A model generated the notes under the pieces. It saw nothing but the letters and a program-made list of their open reading frames with translations. It searched no databases and had not been told where the DNA came from. The translations under genes and the position numbers were made by a program. A DNA stretch of 64,000 bases, taken from positions 2,065,501 to 2,129,500 of the forward strand of contig NC_013422.1 in the NCBI RefSeq assembly GCF_000024765.1, written 5' to 3'. The stretch comes from Halothiobacillus neapolitanus c2. GTDB taxonomy: Bacteria > Pseudomonadota > Gammaproteobacteria > Halothiobacillales > Halothiobacillaceae. This document shows positions 18,059 through 27,911 of this stretch, piece by piece; positions within the stretch are counted from its first letter, which is position 1, and every line of letters begins with the position of its first letter.

Positions 18059-19188
18059 CGCAGAACACGCTTAAACGCCCGCAAGATACACGCGTGATTG
18101 TTGGCTTGTCCGGCGGGGTGGATTCCTCGGTTGCCGCCCTGCGTTTAATCGAAGCGGGTTACCAGGTCGAAGGCCTGTTCATGAAGAACTGGGAGGGTGA
18201 TGACAACGACGAGTACTGCGCAGCCAAGGCCGATATGCTCGATGCGTTGTCTGTTGCCGATCGCCTCGGGATCGAGTTTCATTTTGTGAATTTCGCCCAG
18301 GATTACTGGGATCGGGTGTTCGCCCACTTTCTGGATGAATACCGCGCGGGTAGAACACCCAACCCCGACATCCTCTGCAACCGTGAAATCAAGTTTCGTG
18401 CGTTTCTCGATCACGCCCGAACGCTGGGCGCAGATTACATCGCCACAGGACACTATGCACGTGTCCAGCACGCGTTACCCGATGACTCGGGCGAAACGTG
18501 CCTATTGAAAGGACTGGATGCCAACAAGGACCAGAGCTACTTCCTGCATGCGCTCAGTAGGGAACAGCTTGCCTCGGCACTTTTTCCTATCGGTGAAATG
18601 GAAAAGCCCGAGGTACGGCGTATTGCCGAACAAGCGGGCTTCAAAACAGCAACCAAAAAAGACTCCACGGGCATCTGCTTCATCGGCGAACGTCGATTCA
18701 GCGAGTTCCTGAAGACCTACCTGCCGGCGCAACCGGGCGACATTGTTACCGTAGATGGCCAGGTTGTTGGTCAACATCAGGGCTTGATGTATCACACCAT
18801 CGGTCAACGGCAAGGCTTGGGCATTGGCGGGCTGCGGGATCAGGGTGATCAACCCTGGTATGTCGCGGGGAAAAATCTCGGGGACAACACGCTTATCGTG
18901 GCTCAGGGGCAAGATCACCCGGCGCTATTTGCCCCCGCGTTGCGCGCCGGACAGATTCACTGGATCAATGATCCAACGAAGCTTGTTGGCCCCTACCCGC
19001 TTCGCCTGACTGCCAAGATTCGATACCGTCAACCCGATCAACCCTGCACAGTCATGACTATATCCAAAGACCAGCTCCAAGTCGTATTCGATCAGCCCCA
19101 ACGCGCCATCACGCCGGGACAGTCCATCGTCTTCTATCACGGAGATGTCTGTCTTGGTGGCGCCGTGATTGAAGAAGCCGTAACCTGA
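18055..19188 (+). CDS. mnmA: tRNA-specific 2-thiouridylase MnmA
   Basis: 377 aa. The PP-loop SGGVDSS lies at residues 19-25, the catalytic Cys108 in [12 protein letters not shown] and the second catalytic Cys208 in [12 protein letters not shown]. It adenylates U34 and transfers persulfide sulfur to make s2U in tRNA for Lys, Glu and Gln, receiving sulfur through the Tus relay. [17 protein letters not shown] and the C-terminal beta barrel are complete. It overlaps nudJ and is followed by hflD after 35 bases. Confidence 0.97.
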   Translation: MTQNTLKRPQDTRVIVGLSGGVDSSVAALRLIEAGYQVEGLFMKNWEGDDNDEYCAAKADMLDALSVADRLGIEFHFVNFAQDYWDRVFAHFLDEYRAGRTPNPDILCNREIKFRAFLDHARTLGADYIATGHYARVQHALPDDSGETCLLKGLDANKDQSYFLHALSREQLASALFPIGEMEKPEVRRIAEQAGFKTATKKDSTGICFIGERRFSEFLKTYLPAQPGDIVTVDGQVVGQHQGLMYHTIGQRQGLGIGGLRDQGDQPWYVAGKNLGDNTLIVAQGQDHPALFAPALRAGQIHWINDPTKLVGPYPLRLTAKIRYRQPDQPCTVMTISKDQLQVVFDQPQRAITPGQSIVFYHGDVCLGGAVIEEAVT

Positions 19189-19223
19189 GCCGCAACCCAA
19201 CCATTCCTCCGAGCCGAAACCTC

Positions 19224-19853
19224 ATGAGTACGATTGAAGACCAGACCATCGCCATTGCCGCGGTTTTGCAGTGTTGCCGACTTGTGCGCGAACTTGCCTA
19301 CGAAGGTCGCATCGAACACGAGCACCTGATCGCCGCGAATATACAATCTCTGTTCAACTTCGACCCCAAGGATACGGCGGATACCTTCGGTGGCAATATC
19401 CATGACCTGAACCTAGGCCTTGAAAGCTTTCTGAAACTGCTTTCTGGTGGCGAGCGTCAGGCATCCGATACGGAAATCATCCGTTATGCCGTCAATCTGA
19501 TCGGCGTGACCAAAGCCTTCATGAATGACTCAGACATGATGCGCAAGCTGCACCAACGGCTAGAAACCCTCAAACCTGCGTTTCTGGAGCATGGTGTGGA
19601 TGATGCACTGATGACCGATCTCAACCAGCTGTATCGGGAAACCATCAGCACGCTGCCCGTTCGCATCGTCATCAATGGTGAAAAACGATTTCTTGAAGAA
19701 CCGCGAATCGCCAGCCACATTCGTAGTCTGCTGCTTGCAGGCGTACGGGCGACCGTGTTGTGGCGACAAGTCGGCGGCACACGCTGGGCGCTGTTACTCC
19801 GTCGCGGTCAATACCTAAAAGCCGTGCGCAAGCTAAGCCTCGGACACGAATAG
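19224..19853 (+). CDS. hflD: High frequency lysogenization protein HflD homologue
   Basis: 209 aa, almost all helical, as in the HflD/YcfC family. The N-terminal TIAIAAVLQCCRLVRELAYEG, the central DLNLGLESFLKLLSGG and the C-terminal LLLAGVRATVLWRQVGGTRW are family marks; the last stretch probably contacts the membrane. In E. coli HflD binds phage CII and influences lysogeny; the normal host role is unclear. It follows mnmA as in enterobacteria. The start ATG 19224 has a modest purine site. Confidence 0.92.
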   Translation: MSTIEDQTIAIAAVLQCCRLVRELAYEGRIEHEHLIAANIQSLFNFDPKDTADTFGGNIHDLNLGLESFLKLLSGGERQASDTEIIRYAVNLIGVTKAFMNDSDMMRKLHQRLETLKPAFLEHGVDDALMTDLNQLYRETISTLPVRIVINGEKRFLEEPRIASHIRSLLLAGVRATVLWRQVGGTRWALLLRRGQYLKAVRKLSLGHE

Positions 19854-19876
19854 GCCCACGCGAAGTGGGCCCGGAA
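19854..19876 (+). terminator. Hairpin after hflD
   Basis: GGCCCAC and GTGGGCC form a 7-bp GC-rich stem just after the hflD stop, between convergent genes. No T-run follows, so function as a terminator is uncertain; it may act for both strands. Confidence 0.4.
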
Positions 19877-19903
19877 AACTGCTGATCTTAGGGAATCGGC
19901 TGC

Positions 19904-20230
19904 TTATCGAGCAGACACCAATTGCTTTTTGAGCTGGTACTGCCAGATAAACCCTGGTGAAGCCAATGTGGCGAACATGAAGAGTGTTACCACCCAGAAT
20001 TCCCAAGGCTTGTGCTGAATACCGCCGATCTGATCTTCAAGGTAAAGCCCGATCCCGATCCCGACGGCATAAAGAACAAACCATTCCACGAGCCGAAACC
20101 AGAATGGCTTTCGCTGACCGGCCTTGACGACCGGAATCAGGACGAACAGGCGCTGATTGATAAAGGGCAGGTTAGCCAGCACCAACAGGGCGACTATGTA
20201 TCCTTGAACCAAGGTCTCGTTAACCATCAA
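19904..20230 (-). CDS. DUF2818 family small membrane protein
   Basis: 108 aa with three predicted membrane helices (about residues 8-26, 47-67 and 80-98). The first part, VQGYIVALLVLANLPFINQRL, matches the DUF2818 family, which lies just downstream of nuoN in many proteobacteria, mainly beta. It is 74 bases after nuoN on the same strand and probably belongs to the nuo transcript. Function unknown; the gene position suggests a role in complex I assembly or accessory structure, which is inference only. Confidence 0.85.
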   Translation of the reverse strand: MMVNETLVQGYIVALLVLANLPFINQRLFVLIPVVKAGQRKPFWFRLVEWFVLYAVGIGIGLYLEDQIGGIQHKPWEFWVVTLFMFATLASPGFIWQYQLKKQLVSAR

Positions 20231-20304
20231 AACACTCCAGGGCCAATCTAAACGCCATTAATGCCATTCATCAAAATGGCAGGGCAAAGCCCATGTATCA
20301 AATC

Positions 20305-21762
20305 TTAAAAACCACCAAATGCGCGGGATGCCAAGCCAACCAGAGCGCCGGGGAAGATACCCAAAACAAGCACCAACAGTCCGCTCAAAGCAAGTACGCC
20401 GCGAACATTCCAGTCCGGATTGACGGGTGATTGGTCTGTTGGTGCGTCGAAGTAGACGAACTTCACAGCGCGCAGGTAATAGAACGCACCGATAACCGAC
20501 ATGACGACCGCATAAACCGCCAACCACCACATGCCAATACCTACGACAGCCTGAAGCACCGCAAGTTTCGCCCAGAAGCCCAGCGTGAACGGAATTCCCG
20601 CCATGGAGAACATCAACAGCAGAAACACGAAGGCCATGGTCGGGCTTCGGTCGTTCAAACCGCGCAAATCATCCAGGCTCTCCGCTTCATAACCCTGCTT
20701 GGCCAGCAGGAGAATCATGCCGAAACCGCCCGTGGTCATCACAATGTAAGCCAGGGTGTAGAACAGCGCGGCCGAATAGCCCACGTCTGTACCAGAGAGA
20801 ATACCCAGCATCACAAAACCGACGTGACTGATGGTGGAATAGGTCAGCATCCGCTTGAAGCTGGTTTGAGCAATCGCGACGATGTTACCAATCGCCAGTG
20901 AGAGCACGACAGCCACGATCAAGACCGGTTGCCAGTCTGCAAAGGCACCACCCATGCCATCTACCAGCAGACGAATCACCATCGCCAATGCGGCGAGTTT
21001 GGGTGCCGTGGAGAGATACAGCGTGACGGCGGTAGGCGCGCCTTCATACACATCCGGTAACCACATGTGGAATGGGGCCACGCCGAGTTTGAAGATGGCG
21101 CCGACAACGATCAGCACCACGGCTGCCTTCAATGCCAGCGAACTGGAATCATGGCTCAATGCGGAGGCGATATCGGTCAACATGAGTTGACCACCGGTGA
21201 CGCCATACAGCAGGGACATACCGTAAAGCAGTAACCCCGAAGCCAGTGCACCGAGAATGAAATACTTCATCGCCGCCTCGGAAGCACGACCATCGTCACG
21301 CTTGAATGCCGTCAGGGCGTACATCGACAGCGACATCAGCTCAAGGCCCAGATAAATCAAGAGCAGATGATTTGCGGAGATCAGGATTATCATGCCCAGC
21401 AAGCCGAACATCGCGAGCATGTAGTACTCGCCCTTGTCCATGCCTCGATCACGCAGGTACCCGCGCGACATGATCAACACGGCAGCAAGAGAGATATAAG
21501 AGGCCAGTTTCATGATGTCGGACATGGGGTCATTGACCACCATGCCACCAAAGCTCATACGAACCGTGGGCGACATCTGCATCAGCGTAACGATGAAGAG
21601 AACCACGAGGGTGAGCAATGAAAGCGCATAGCTCACATTCCGTCCGTGTCGTGGCATGAACGGATCAATCAGCAAAATCAGGCACGCCATCCCCGCGAGG
21701 ATAATTTCGGGGAGTACCGGCATCAGATTCAAGGAGGTCAAATTCGGCATGTCGAGGTTCAC
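20305..21762 (-). CDS. nuoN: NADH-quinone oxidoreductase subunit N
   Basis: 485 aa, about 14 membrane helices, an antiporter-like proton-pumping subunit of complex I. The conserved helix-7/8 region with VGAIFKLGVAPFHMWLPDVYEGAPTAVTLYL carries the key lysine, and MLTYSTISHVGFVMLG the broken-helix motif. Starts 4 bases inside the end of nuoM. It is the last canonical gene of the nuo operon. Confidence 0.97.
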   Translation of the reverse strand: MNLDMPNLTSLNLMPVLPEIILAGMACLILLIDPFMPRHGRNVSYALSLLTLVVLFIVTLMQMSPTVRMSFGGMVVNDPMSDIMKLASYISLAAVLIMSRGYLRDRGMDKGEYYMLAMFGLLGMIILISANHLLLIYLGLELMSLSMYALTAFKRDDGRASEAAMKYFILGALASGLLLYGMSLLYGVTGGQLMLTDIASALSHDSSSLALKAAVVLIVVGAIFKLGVAPFHMWLPDVYEGAPTAVTLYLSTAPKLAALAMVIRLLVDGMGGAFADWQPVLIVAVVLSLAIGNIVAIAQTSFKRMLTYSTISHVGFVMLGILSGTDVGYSAALFYTLAYIVMTTGGFGMILLLAKQGYEAESLDDLRGLNDRSPTMAFVFLLLMFSMAGIPFTLGFWAKLAVLQAVVGIGMWWLAVYAVVMSVIGAFYYLRAVKFVYFDAPTDQSPVNPDWNVRGVLALSGLLVLVLGIFPGALVGLASRAFGGF

Positions 21763-23297
21763 AGTTTTGAGGTCAGCGCTTGTTGCGCGAGATGTTCAAT
21801 CGTGGCGTGCATCAAGTCGAGCAGCGGATTTGGCCAGATACCGACCAGAATGATCAAGACGACAAGACTGCCCAGCATCCAGGCTTCTCGCTTGTTGACG
21901 TCCTTGAGTTTGGCCACGCCCTCGTTCTGAACGTCGCCGAAAATAACCCGCTTGACCATCCACAAGGTGTACGAGGCACCAATGATAAGCGTGAGCGCAG
22001 CCAGCAGGGCAATCCAGAAATTGGCTTTGAATGAGGCAAGAATAACCATGAACTCACCGACGAAACCGGATGTGCCCGGCAGGCCGACGTTCGCCATGGC
22101 AAACACCACGACCATCGCGGCAAACCAGGGCATGGTATTGACCACGCCACCGTAGGCAGAAATTTCCCGGGAGTGCAGGCGGTCGTACAGCACGCCGATC
22201 GAGAGGAACATGGCGGCTGAAATGAGGCCGTGGGAAATCATTTGCACCATCGCGCCTTCGAGTGCCAAACGCACACCGCTACCGCTGACATTCAGCGGGT
22301 TGGCCGCGATCATGAAGATCACGAACATACCCAGTGTCACAAAGCCCATATGAGAAATGGACGAATAGGCAACCAGCTTCTTCATGTCGCTCTGAACGAG
22401 GGCAACAAAACCGATGTAGACAATTGCGATTAGCGAGAAGGCGATGATCATGCTATCCAGCAATGCAGACGCATCGGGCGTAATCGGCAGCGAAAACCGC
22501 AGGAAGCCATACCCGCCGATCTTCAGCATAATGGCTGCCAGAATCACGGAACCGCCGGTCGGCGCCTCGACGTGCGCATCGGGCAACCAAGTATGAACCG
22601 GCCACATCGGGATCTTGACGGCGAACGCAATAAAGAACGCCAGGAAAATCAGCACCTGCTCGGTCAGCGTCAACGGCAGTTGCTGCATGTGCAGGATCGA
22701 GAAGCTGCCGCCCTTGAAGTACATGTAGATCAGCGCGATCAGCATGAACACCGAACCGAGGAAGGTATAAAGAAAGAACTTGATCGTCGCGTACACGCGC
22801 CGCGGACCACCCCAAATCCCGATGATGACGAACATCGGAATCAGCATCCCTTCGAAGAAGAAATAGAAGACGATGGCATCAAGCGCGGCGAAAGTGCCGT
22901 TCATCATGCCTTCCATGATCAGGAAGGCCGCCAGATATTGGTGCGCTTTCTCTTGAATAACTTCCCAGGCGGACACGATGACAATCACCGTCGTGAACGT
23001 CGTCAGGATCAACAGGGGCAAGGAAATCCCATCCACACCGAGGTGGTAATGGATACCGAACTGCGGAATCCAAGCAACTCGTTCGACGAATTGCATGGCG
23101 TAGGTATGGGTATCAAAGCCGGGTAACAAGGCAAGACTGAGCAAAAAGACAACAACCGAGCTGGCCAGAGCGAACCAACGGGCAAAGCGGGCACGACCCG
23201 CCCCAAACCACATCACGAAGATACCCGCGATAATCGGGAGCCAAACAATCAGGCTAAGCATCGGCCAAGAAGAAGGAAGCATTAAACCAGTATCCAT
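21759..23297 (-). CDS. nuoM: NADH-quinone oxidoreductase subunit M
   Basis: 512 aa, about 14 membrane helices. The antiporter signature FAVKIPMWPVHTWLPDAHVEAPTGGSV-type segment (near residue 222-245) with the conserved Lys, and KKLVAYSSISHMGFVTLG, identify NuoM. It pumps protons in the distal membrane arm of complex I. The gene begins 10 bases after nuoL. Confidence 0.97.
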   Translation of the reverse strand: MDTGLMLPSSWPMLSLIVWLPIIAGIFVMWFGAGRARFARWFALASSVVVFLLSLALLPGFDTHTYAMQFVERVAWIPQFGIHYHLGVDGISLPLLILTTFTTVIVIVSAWEVIQEKAHQYLAAFLIMEGMMNGTFAALDAIVFYFFFEGMLIPMFVIIGIWGGPRRVYATIKFFLYTFLGSVFMLIALIYMYFKGGSFSILHMQQLPLTLTEQVLIFLAFFIAFAVKIPMWPVHTWLPDAHVEAPTGGSVILAAIMLKIGGYGFLRFSLPITPDASALLDSMIIAFSLIAIVYIGFVALVQSDMKKLVAYSSISHMGFVTLGMFVIFMIAANPLNVSGSGVRLALEGAMVQMISHGLISAAMFLSIGVLYDRLHSREISAYGGVVNTMPWFAAMVVVFAMANVGLPGTSGFVGEFMVILASFKANFWIALLAALTLIIGASYTLWMVKRVIFGDVQNEGVAKLKDVNKREAWMLGSLVVLIILVGIWPNPLLDLMHATIEHLAQQALTSKL

Positions 23298-23307
23298 TTA
23301 CAAAAGG

Positions 23308-25266
23308 TCAACGTAAAAACACGATCCAGGTCATTAAACCGATCAAGCCCAAAATCATGACAAACGCATAGTGATAGAGATAACCCGTCTGAAGCTTGCG
23401 CCACTTCATGGCCGTTGCACCGATTACGCCCGCCGTACCATTTACCATCAGGCCATCGATGAGCCGTACGTCACCGATACGCCAGAAGCCACGCCCCAGC
23501 AACCGTGAACCGCCACCGAACACAGCGTTGTTGAAATCGTCAAAGCCGTAGGCACCGTCCAGAACTCGCTTCGGCCAGGCAAATACCTTGGCGAACATCG
23601 CTGGAAGCGAGCCGGGCATGATGAGATACATGACAGCGGAAAGCGCCACGCCAGCGATAGCAAGCCAGAAAACAGGGCTGTTCAGGCTGTGTCCCATCAT
23701 GGCCAATGCGCCATGGTAATGCTCGTGCAGATTAGCCATCGCATCATGACCCGGCATAACCACAATCGCCTGTTCGAAGAAACCGGAGAACAAGAGCGGA
23801 TCAATAGCGAAGAAGCCAACCAGTAATGCAGGTACGGACAACAGAATCAGCGGCACCGTGACCACTTTGGGTGATTCGTGCAAATGCGAACGCGTGTGCG
23901 CATCCATACGCTCCTTGCCAAAGAACACGAGGAAAAACATCCGGAAGGTATAGAAGGCCGTCACGAACACGCCCAGCAGCACTGCCCAATAGGCGAAGGT
24001 TGCGCCGGGTAGCTGGGAAGCATGAACTGCCAGGATGATGCTGTCTTTTGAGAAGAATCCCGATGTACCGGGGAAACCGATCAAGGCCAGTGAGCCGATC
24101 AGGAAGGTGATGAACGTGACCGGCATGTACTTCCACAGGCCACCCATCTTGCGGATGTCCTGTTCATGGTGCATGGCGATGATCACCGAGCCGGCGGCGA
24201 GGAACAGCAAGGCCTTGAAAAAAGCATGGGTCATGAGATGAAAAATCGCGGCAGAGTAAGCCGAAGCACCGAGCGCCACAGTCATATAACCGAGCTGGGA
24301 CAGGGTTGAGTAGGCAATGACGCGCTTGATGTCGTTCTGAACGATGCCCAGCAACCCCATGAACAACGCTGTAATCGCACCAATCACCATAATAAATGAC
24401 AGTGCCGCATCGGACATTTCGAACAGAGGCGAGAAGCGCGCCACCATGAAAATACCGGCGGTTACCATTGTCGCGGCGTGGATCAGGGCAGAAATTGGCG
24501 TCGGGCCTTCCATCGAATCAGGCAGCCACACATGCAAAGGCACCTGAGCCGATTTACCCATGGCGCCGATAAACAGCAGGATGGCAATCACGGTCGGCAA
24601 CGACCATTCCACACCGGGCCAATACTCGACCTTTACACTGGCCAAGACAGGCAGGCGCTCGAAGAACGTGGCGTAGTCCAGCGTGTTGGTGTACATCAAG
24701 ATGGCAGCAATACCCAGCAGAAAGCCGAAATCGCCCACGCGGTTGACAATGAAAGCCTTGAGATTGGCAAAAATCGCGCTTTCCTTTTTGTACCAGAAAC
24801 CGATCAGCAGGTAAGAAACCAGCCCCACCGCTTCCCAGCCAAAGAACAATTGCAGCAGATTGTTCGCCATCACCAGCATGAGCATGGAGAAGGTGAACAA
24901 AGAAATGTAACTGAAGAAACGCTGGTAACCCGGATCATCGGCCATGTACCCGATGGTATATATATGCACCATCAGACTGACGCTGGTGACGACGACCATC
25001 ATCAGAACCGTGAGGCGGTCGACCATGAAGCCAACATCGAAATGGAACGCATCCGTTGCCGCCCAGGTATACACAGTGGCGTCGTAGGTGGGCAACCCGC
25101 CCCAGACATGCATGTAAAAAGCGTACAAGGAGAGTATGAACGAGATTCCGACGCCGATATTGGTCACCCAGTGGGCACCGGCACGGCCGATCTGCTTTCC
25201 GAACAGACCGGCGATCAAGGCGCCGACCAATGGGGACAAGGCGATGATGAGATAGATTTTTTCCAT
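23308..25266 (-). CDS. nuoL: NADH-quinone oxidoreductase subunit L
   Basis: 652 aa. About 16 membrane helices including the extra C-terminal ones and the long lateral helix region. Motifs GKSAQVPLHVWLPDSMEGPTPISALIHAATMV and KRVIAYSTLSQLGYM are hallmark. It is the distal proton-pumping subunit of complex I. Three bases separate it from nuoK. The C-terminal half is complete, with the final membrane helix before the stop. Confidence 0.97.
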   Translation of the reverse strand: MEKIYLIIALSPLVGALIAGLFGKQIGRAGAHWVTNIGVGISFILSLYAFYMHVWGGLPTYDATVYTWAATDAFHFDVGFMVDRLTVLMMVVVTSVSLMVHIYTIGYMADDPGYQRFFSYISLFTFSMLMLVMANNLLQLFFGWEAVGLVSYLLIGFWYKKESAIFANLKAFIVNRVGDFGFLLGIAAILMYTNTLDYATFFERLPVLASVKVEYWPGVEWSLPTVIAILLFIGAMGKSAQVPLHVWLPDSMEGPTPISALIHAATMVTAGIFMVARFSPLFEMSDAALSFIMVIGAITALFMGLLGIVQNDIKRVIAYSTLSQLGYMTVALGASAYSAAIFHLMTHAFFKALLFLAAGSVIIAMHHEQDIRKMGGLWKYMPVTFITFLIGSLALIGFPGTSGFFSKDSIILAVHASQLPGATFAYWAVLLGVFVTAFYTFRMFFLVFFGKERMDAHTRSHLHESPKVVTVPLILLSVPALLVGFFAIDPLLFSGFFEQAIVVMPGHDAMANLHEHYHGALAMMGHSLNSPVFWLAIAGVALSAVMYLIMPGSLPAMFAKVFAWPKRVLDGAYGFDDFNNAVFGGGSRLLGRGFWRIGDVRLIDGLMVNGTAGVIGATAMKWRKLQTGYLYHYAFVMILGLIGLMTWIVFLR

Positions 25267-25269
25267 ACC

Positions 25270-25575
25270 TTAACCCTTCATCGCCGTCAGATCTTCGACA
25301 TTGATGGTCCGGCGATTACGGAACAGCGTCACCAGAATGGCCAGGCCGATCGCTGCTTCCGCAGCCGCTACGGTTAACACGAAAAACACAAATACCTGAC
25401 CATTGATATTGCCGAGAAAATGCGAGAAGGCGATGAAATTGACATTGACTGCCAACAGCATCAACTCAATCGCCATCAACAGGACGAGGACATTTTTCCG
25501 ATTCAGAAAGATACCCGCTACGCTGATGGAAAAGAGGATGGCTCCGAATACCAAGAACTGGGACAGACTAATCAC
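25270..25575 (-). CDS. nuoK: NADH-quinone oxidoreductase subunit K
   Basis: 101 aa with three membrane helices. Two acidic residues in helices 2 and 3 ([10 protein letters not shown] and [11 protein letters not shown]) are the conserved proton-channel glutamates. The normal length is about 100. The gene overlaps nuoJ by 8 bases. Confidence 0.97.
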   Translation of the reverse strand: MISLSQFLVFGAILFSISVAGIFLNRKNVLVLLMAIELMLLAVNVNFIAFSHFLGNINGQVFVFFVLTVAAAEAAIGLAILVTLFRNRRTINVEDLTAMKG

Positions 25576-26227
25576 GGCGCTTTTCTCCCGATGAATTTGA
25601 CTTGCCGTCGTCGGCCTCCGATACGACGGGTGTCGAGGAAACCATCTTCACCATGCGAACCCGGTCGTCTCGATTGACCTTCACCTGTTGATCGATGTTC
25701 TGGTAAAGAACGCCCTCACGCTTGCGATGTGCCAATGAGATAGCCGCAACAATCGCAACCAGCAAAATGAATGCCGCAATTTCGAAGGGATAGACATATT
25801 CGGTGTACAGAACCGACCCAAGAGCCAACGTGTTGGAGGTGCCTGCTGCCGCCGCGGTCGGCGCGGGATAATTCGCCAGACCAAAGGCATGAGAACCGAC
25901 GATCAGGCCTAACTCGATCACCATCACCAGCGCAACAAAGACACCGACCGGCAAGTTGCGCACAAAACCCTCGCGCAATGGTGCCAGATTGATATCGAGC
26001 ATCATGACCACAAACAGGAACAGCACCATCACCGCACCGACGTACACGAGCAACAGCACGATGCCGAGAAATTCCGCTTCCATCAGAATCCAGGTCAACG
26101 AGGTGGTGAAAAATGTCAGCACCAGGAACAGTGCCGCATGAACCGGGTTTTTAACCGTGACCACCCGTATGGCCGAAATGACGGCCGATGAGGCAAACAC
26201 ATAAAAGAGAAACTGATACAAAGTCAT
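25568..26227 (-). CDS. nuoJ: NADH-quinone oxidoreductase subunit J
   Basis: 219 aa, five membrane helices and a charged C-terminal tail (about residues 180-219, rich in Asp, Lys, Arg and Ser) longer than the minimum in the family. Helix 3 ([19 protein letters not shown]) is the conserved pi-bulge helix that moves during coupling. Overlaps nuoK. Confidence 0.96.
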   Translation of the reverse strand: MTLYQFLFYVFASSAVISAIRVVTVKNPVHAALFLVLTFFTTSLTWILMEAEFLGIVLLLVYVGAVMVLFLFVVMMLDINLAPLREGFVRNLPVGVFVALVMVIELGLIVGSHAFGLANYPAPTAAAAGTSNTLALGSVLYTEYVYPFEIAAFILLVAIVAAISLAHRKREGVLYQNIDQQVKVNRDDRVRMVKMVSSTPVVSEADDGKSNSSGEKRRD

Positions 26228-26292
26228 TCAAGCGTTCCTGATTAATTCCGGCTGTAATACCGACTGTTCATGACGAGTAATCACAACCAATC

Positions 26293-26781
26293 TCAACGGT
26301 ACGGGGCGTCGGCCAGTCGATCGGCTGCAATCTGCGACTCTAGGCGATCACCAATCTCCAGCAGTTTTTCTTTCGTCATGATCTGCTCGCCGCGCGCTTC
26401 AAAGTGATACTCGAATACGCGAGTTTCGACAATCGAATCTACGGGGCAAGCCTCTTCACAAAAACCACAATAAATACACTTGAACAAGTCGATATCGTAG
26501 CGCGTGGTGCGACGGGTACCGTCTGCCCGCTGCTCAGATTCGATGGTAATCGCTAGCGCCGGACAGACCGCCTCGCACAGTTTGCAGGCAATGCAACGTT
26601 CTTCGCCATTGGCGTAACGACGAAGGGCGTGCAACCCGCGAAATCGCGGGGACATCGGGGTTTTTTCTTCGGGGTACTGCACGGTGAACTTTCGGCCAAA
26701 AAAGTACTTGCCGGTCACCGACAACCCCAGGAACAGTTCCCACAAAAACCAAGTTTTTACAAATTGTTTGAATGCGTTCAT
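26293..26781 (-). CDS. nuoI: NADH-quinone oxidoreductase subunit I
   Basis: 162 aa, ferredoxin-like. Two complete CxxCxxCxxxCP motifs ([12 protein letters not shown] and [12 protein letters not shown]) ligate the two 4Fe-4S clusters N6a and N6b, which carry electrons from NuoG toward NuoB. Membrane-peripheral arm of complex I. Spacers of 65 and 71 bases on either side are the largest inside the distal half of the operon. Confidence 0.97.
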   Translation of the reverse strand: MNAFKQFVKTWFLWELFLGLSVTGKYFFGRKFTVQYPEEKTPMSPRFRGLHALRRYANGEERCIACKLCEAVCPALAITIESEQRADGTRRTTRYDIDLFKCIYCGFCEEACPVDSIVETRVFEYHFEARGEQIMTKEKLLEIGDRLESQIAADRLADAPYR

Positions 26782-26852
26782 CGCCCATTACCTCTGGGTG
26801 TTATCTCGTGCCAAATCAAATTTGGTCAACCCGAGATCAGGAAAACCCAAGC

Positions 26853-27911
26853 TCAAGAAAACCAAGGCCCAACCTTGAAATACACCAACACACCCTCTAC
26901 GAAAATCCAGACGATGGTTACGGGAATGAAGACCTTCCAGCCCAACCGCATGATCTGATCATACCGATAGCGTGGAAACGTAGCCCGGAACCACAAGAAC
27001 AGGAACAGCAGGATCGCAATCTTGATAAAGAACCAGAAGATCCCGGGAACGAACCCAAAAACCGATTCCAGCGCGGTGCCCTGAAAAGGAGAAAGCCAGC
27101 CACCGAGAAACAACACGGCGGTCAGGGCCGAAATCAGGATCATGCTGGCATATTCGGCCAACATAAACAGAGCAAACGTAATGCCCGAGTATTCAACGTG
27201 GAAACCGGCGACGAGTTCCGATTCGCCTTCCGTGATATCAAACGGTGCGCGGTTGGTTTCGGCCACGCCGGAGATGAAATACACCACGAACATGGGCAGC
27301 AACGGCAACCAGTACCACGTCAGAATGTTGCCGGATTGATGCTCGACGATCTCGGTCAGGTTCAAACTCCGGGCCGCCATCAGCACACCCACCAGCGCAA
27401 AGCCCATCGCCAACTCATACGCAACCTTGTGTGCGGCGGAACGCATTCCGCCCAGCAGAGCGTACTTCGAGTTGGATGCCCAACCGGCCAGAATCACGCC
27501 ATAGACACCGGCCGCACCGATCGCCAGCACGTACAGCAAGCCTGCATTGATGTTGGCAAGTACCCAGCCTTTATCGAAGGGGATGACCGCCCATCCGATG
27601 AAAGAAGCCACCAGAATCAACACCGGCGCCAGATAAAAAATGAATTTATTGGCGACGTTTGGGGTGATGATTTCTTTGAAGAGCAGTTTGAACACGTCGG
27701 CAAACGGCTGGAACAAACCTAACGGGCCGACCCGATTCGGGCCGATGCGCACCTGCATGTAACCGATGACCTTTCTTTCGAAATACGTCAGATAAGCCAC
27801 GGCAATAACCAACGGGAGAAGGATGACCAGTACCCAGAGTGTATTGACCACCAGATATTGCCAGGATGGTGACATCCAGCCGATGACCGGATGTAAGAAT
27901 TGGGTCAACAT
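26853..27911 (-). CDS. nuoH: NADH-quinone oxidoreductase subunit H
   Basis: 352 aa, eight membrane helices. The motifs [20 protein letters not shown] (first loop) and [14 protein letters not shown] (loop facing the quinone cavity) are typical. It makes the quinone-binding chamber and links the arms of complex I. Its ATG overlaps the end of nuoG by 7 bases. Confidence 0.97.
   Translation of the reverse strand: MLTQFLHPVIGWMSPSWQYLVVNTLWVLVILLPLVIAVAYLTYFERKVIGYMQVRIGPNRVGPLGLFQPFADVFKLLFKEIITPNVANKFIFYLAPVLILVASFIGWAVIPFDKGWVLANINAGLLYVLAIGAAGVYGVILAGWASNSKYALLGGMRSAAHKVAYELAMGFALVGVLMAARSLNLTEIVEHQSGNILTWYWLPLLPMFVVYFISGVAETNRAPFDITEGESELVAGFHVEYSGITFALFMLAEYASMILISALTAVLFLGGWLSPFQGTALESVFGFVPGIFWFFIKIAILLFLFLWFRATFPRYRYDQIMRLGWKVFIPVTIVWIFVEGVLVYFKVGPWFS

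Noticed and set aside
26772-27722. A 316-codon open frame antisense to nuoH
   Set aside because: nuoH is certain, and the reverse frame is low complexity and without motifs.
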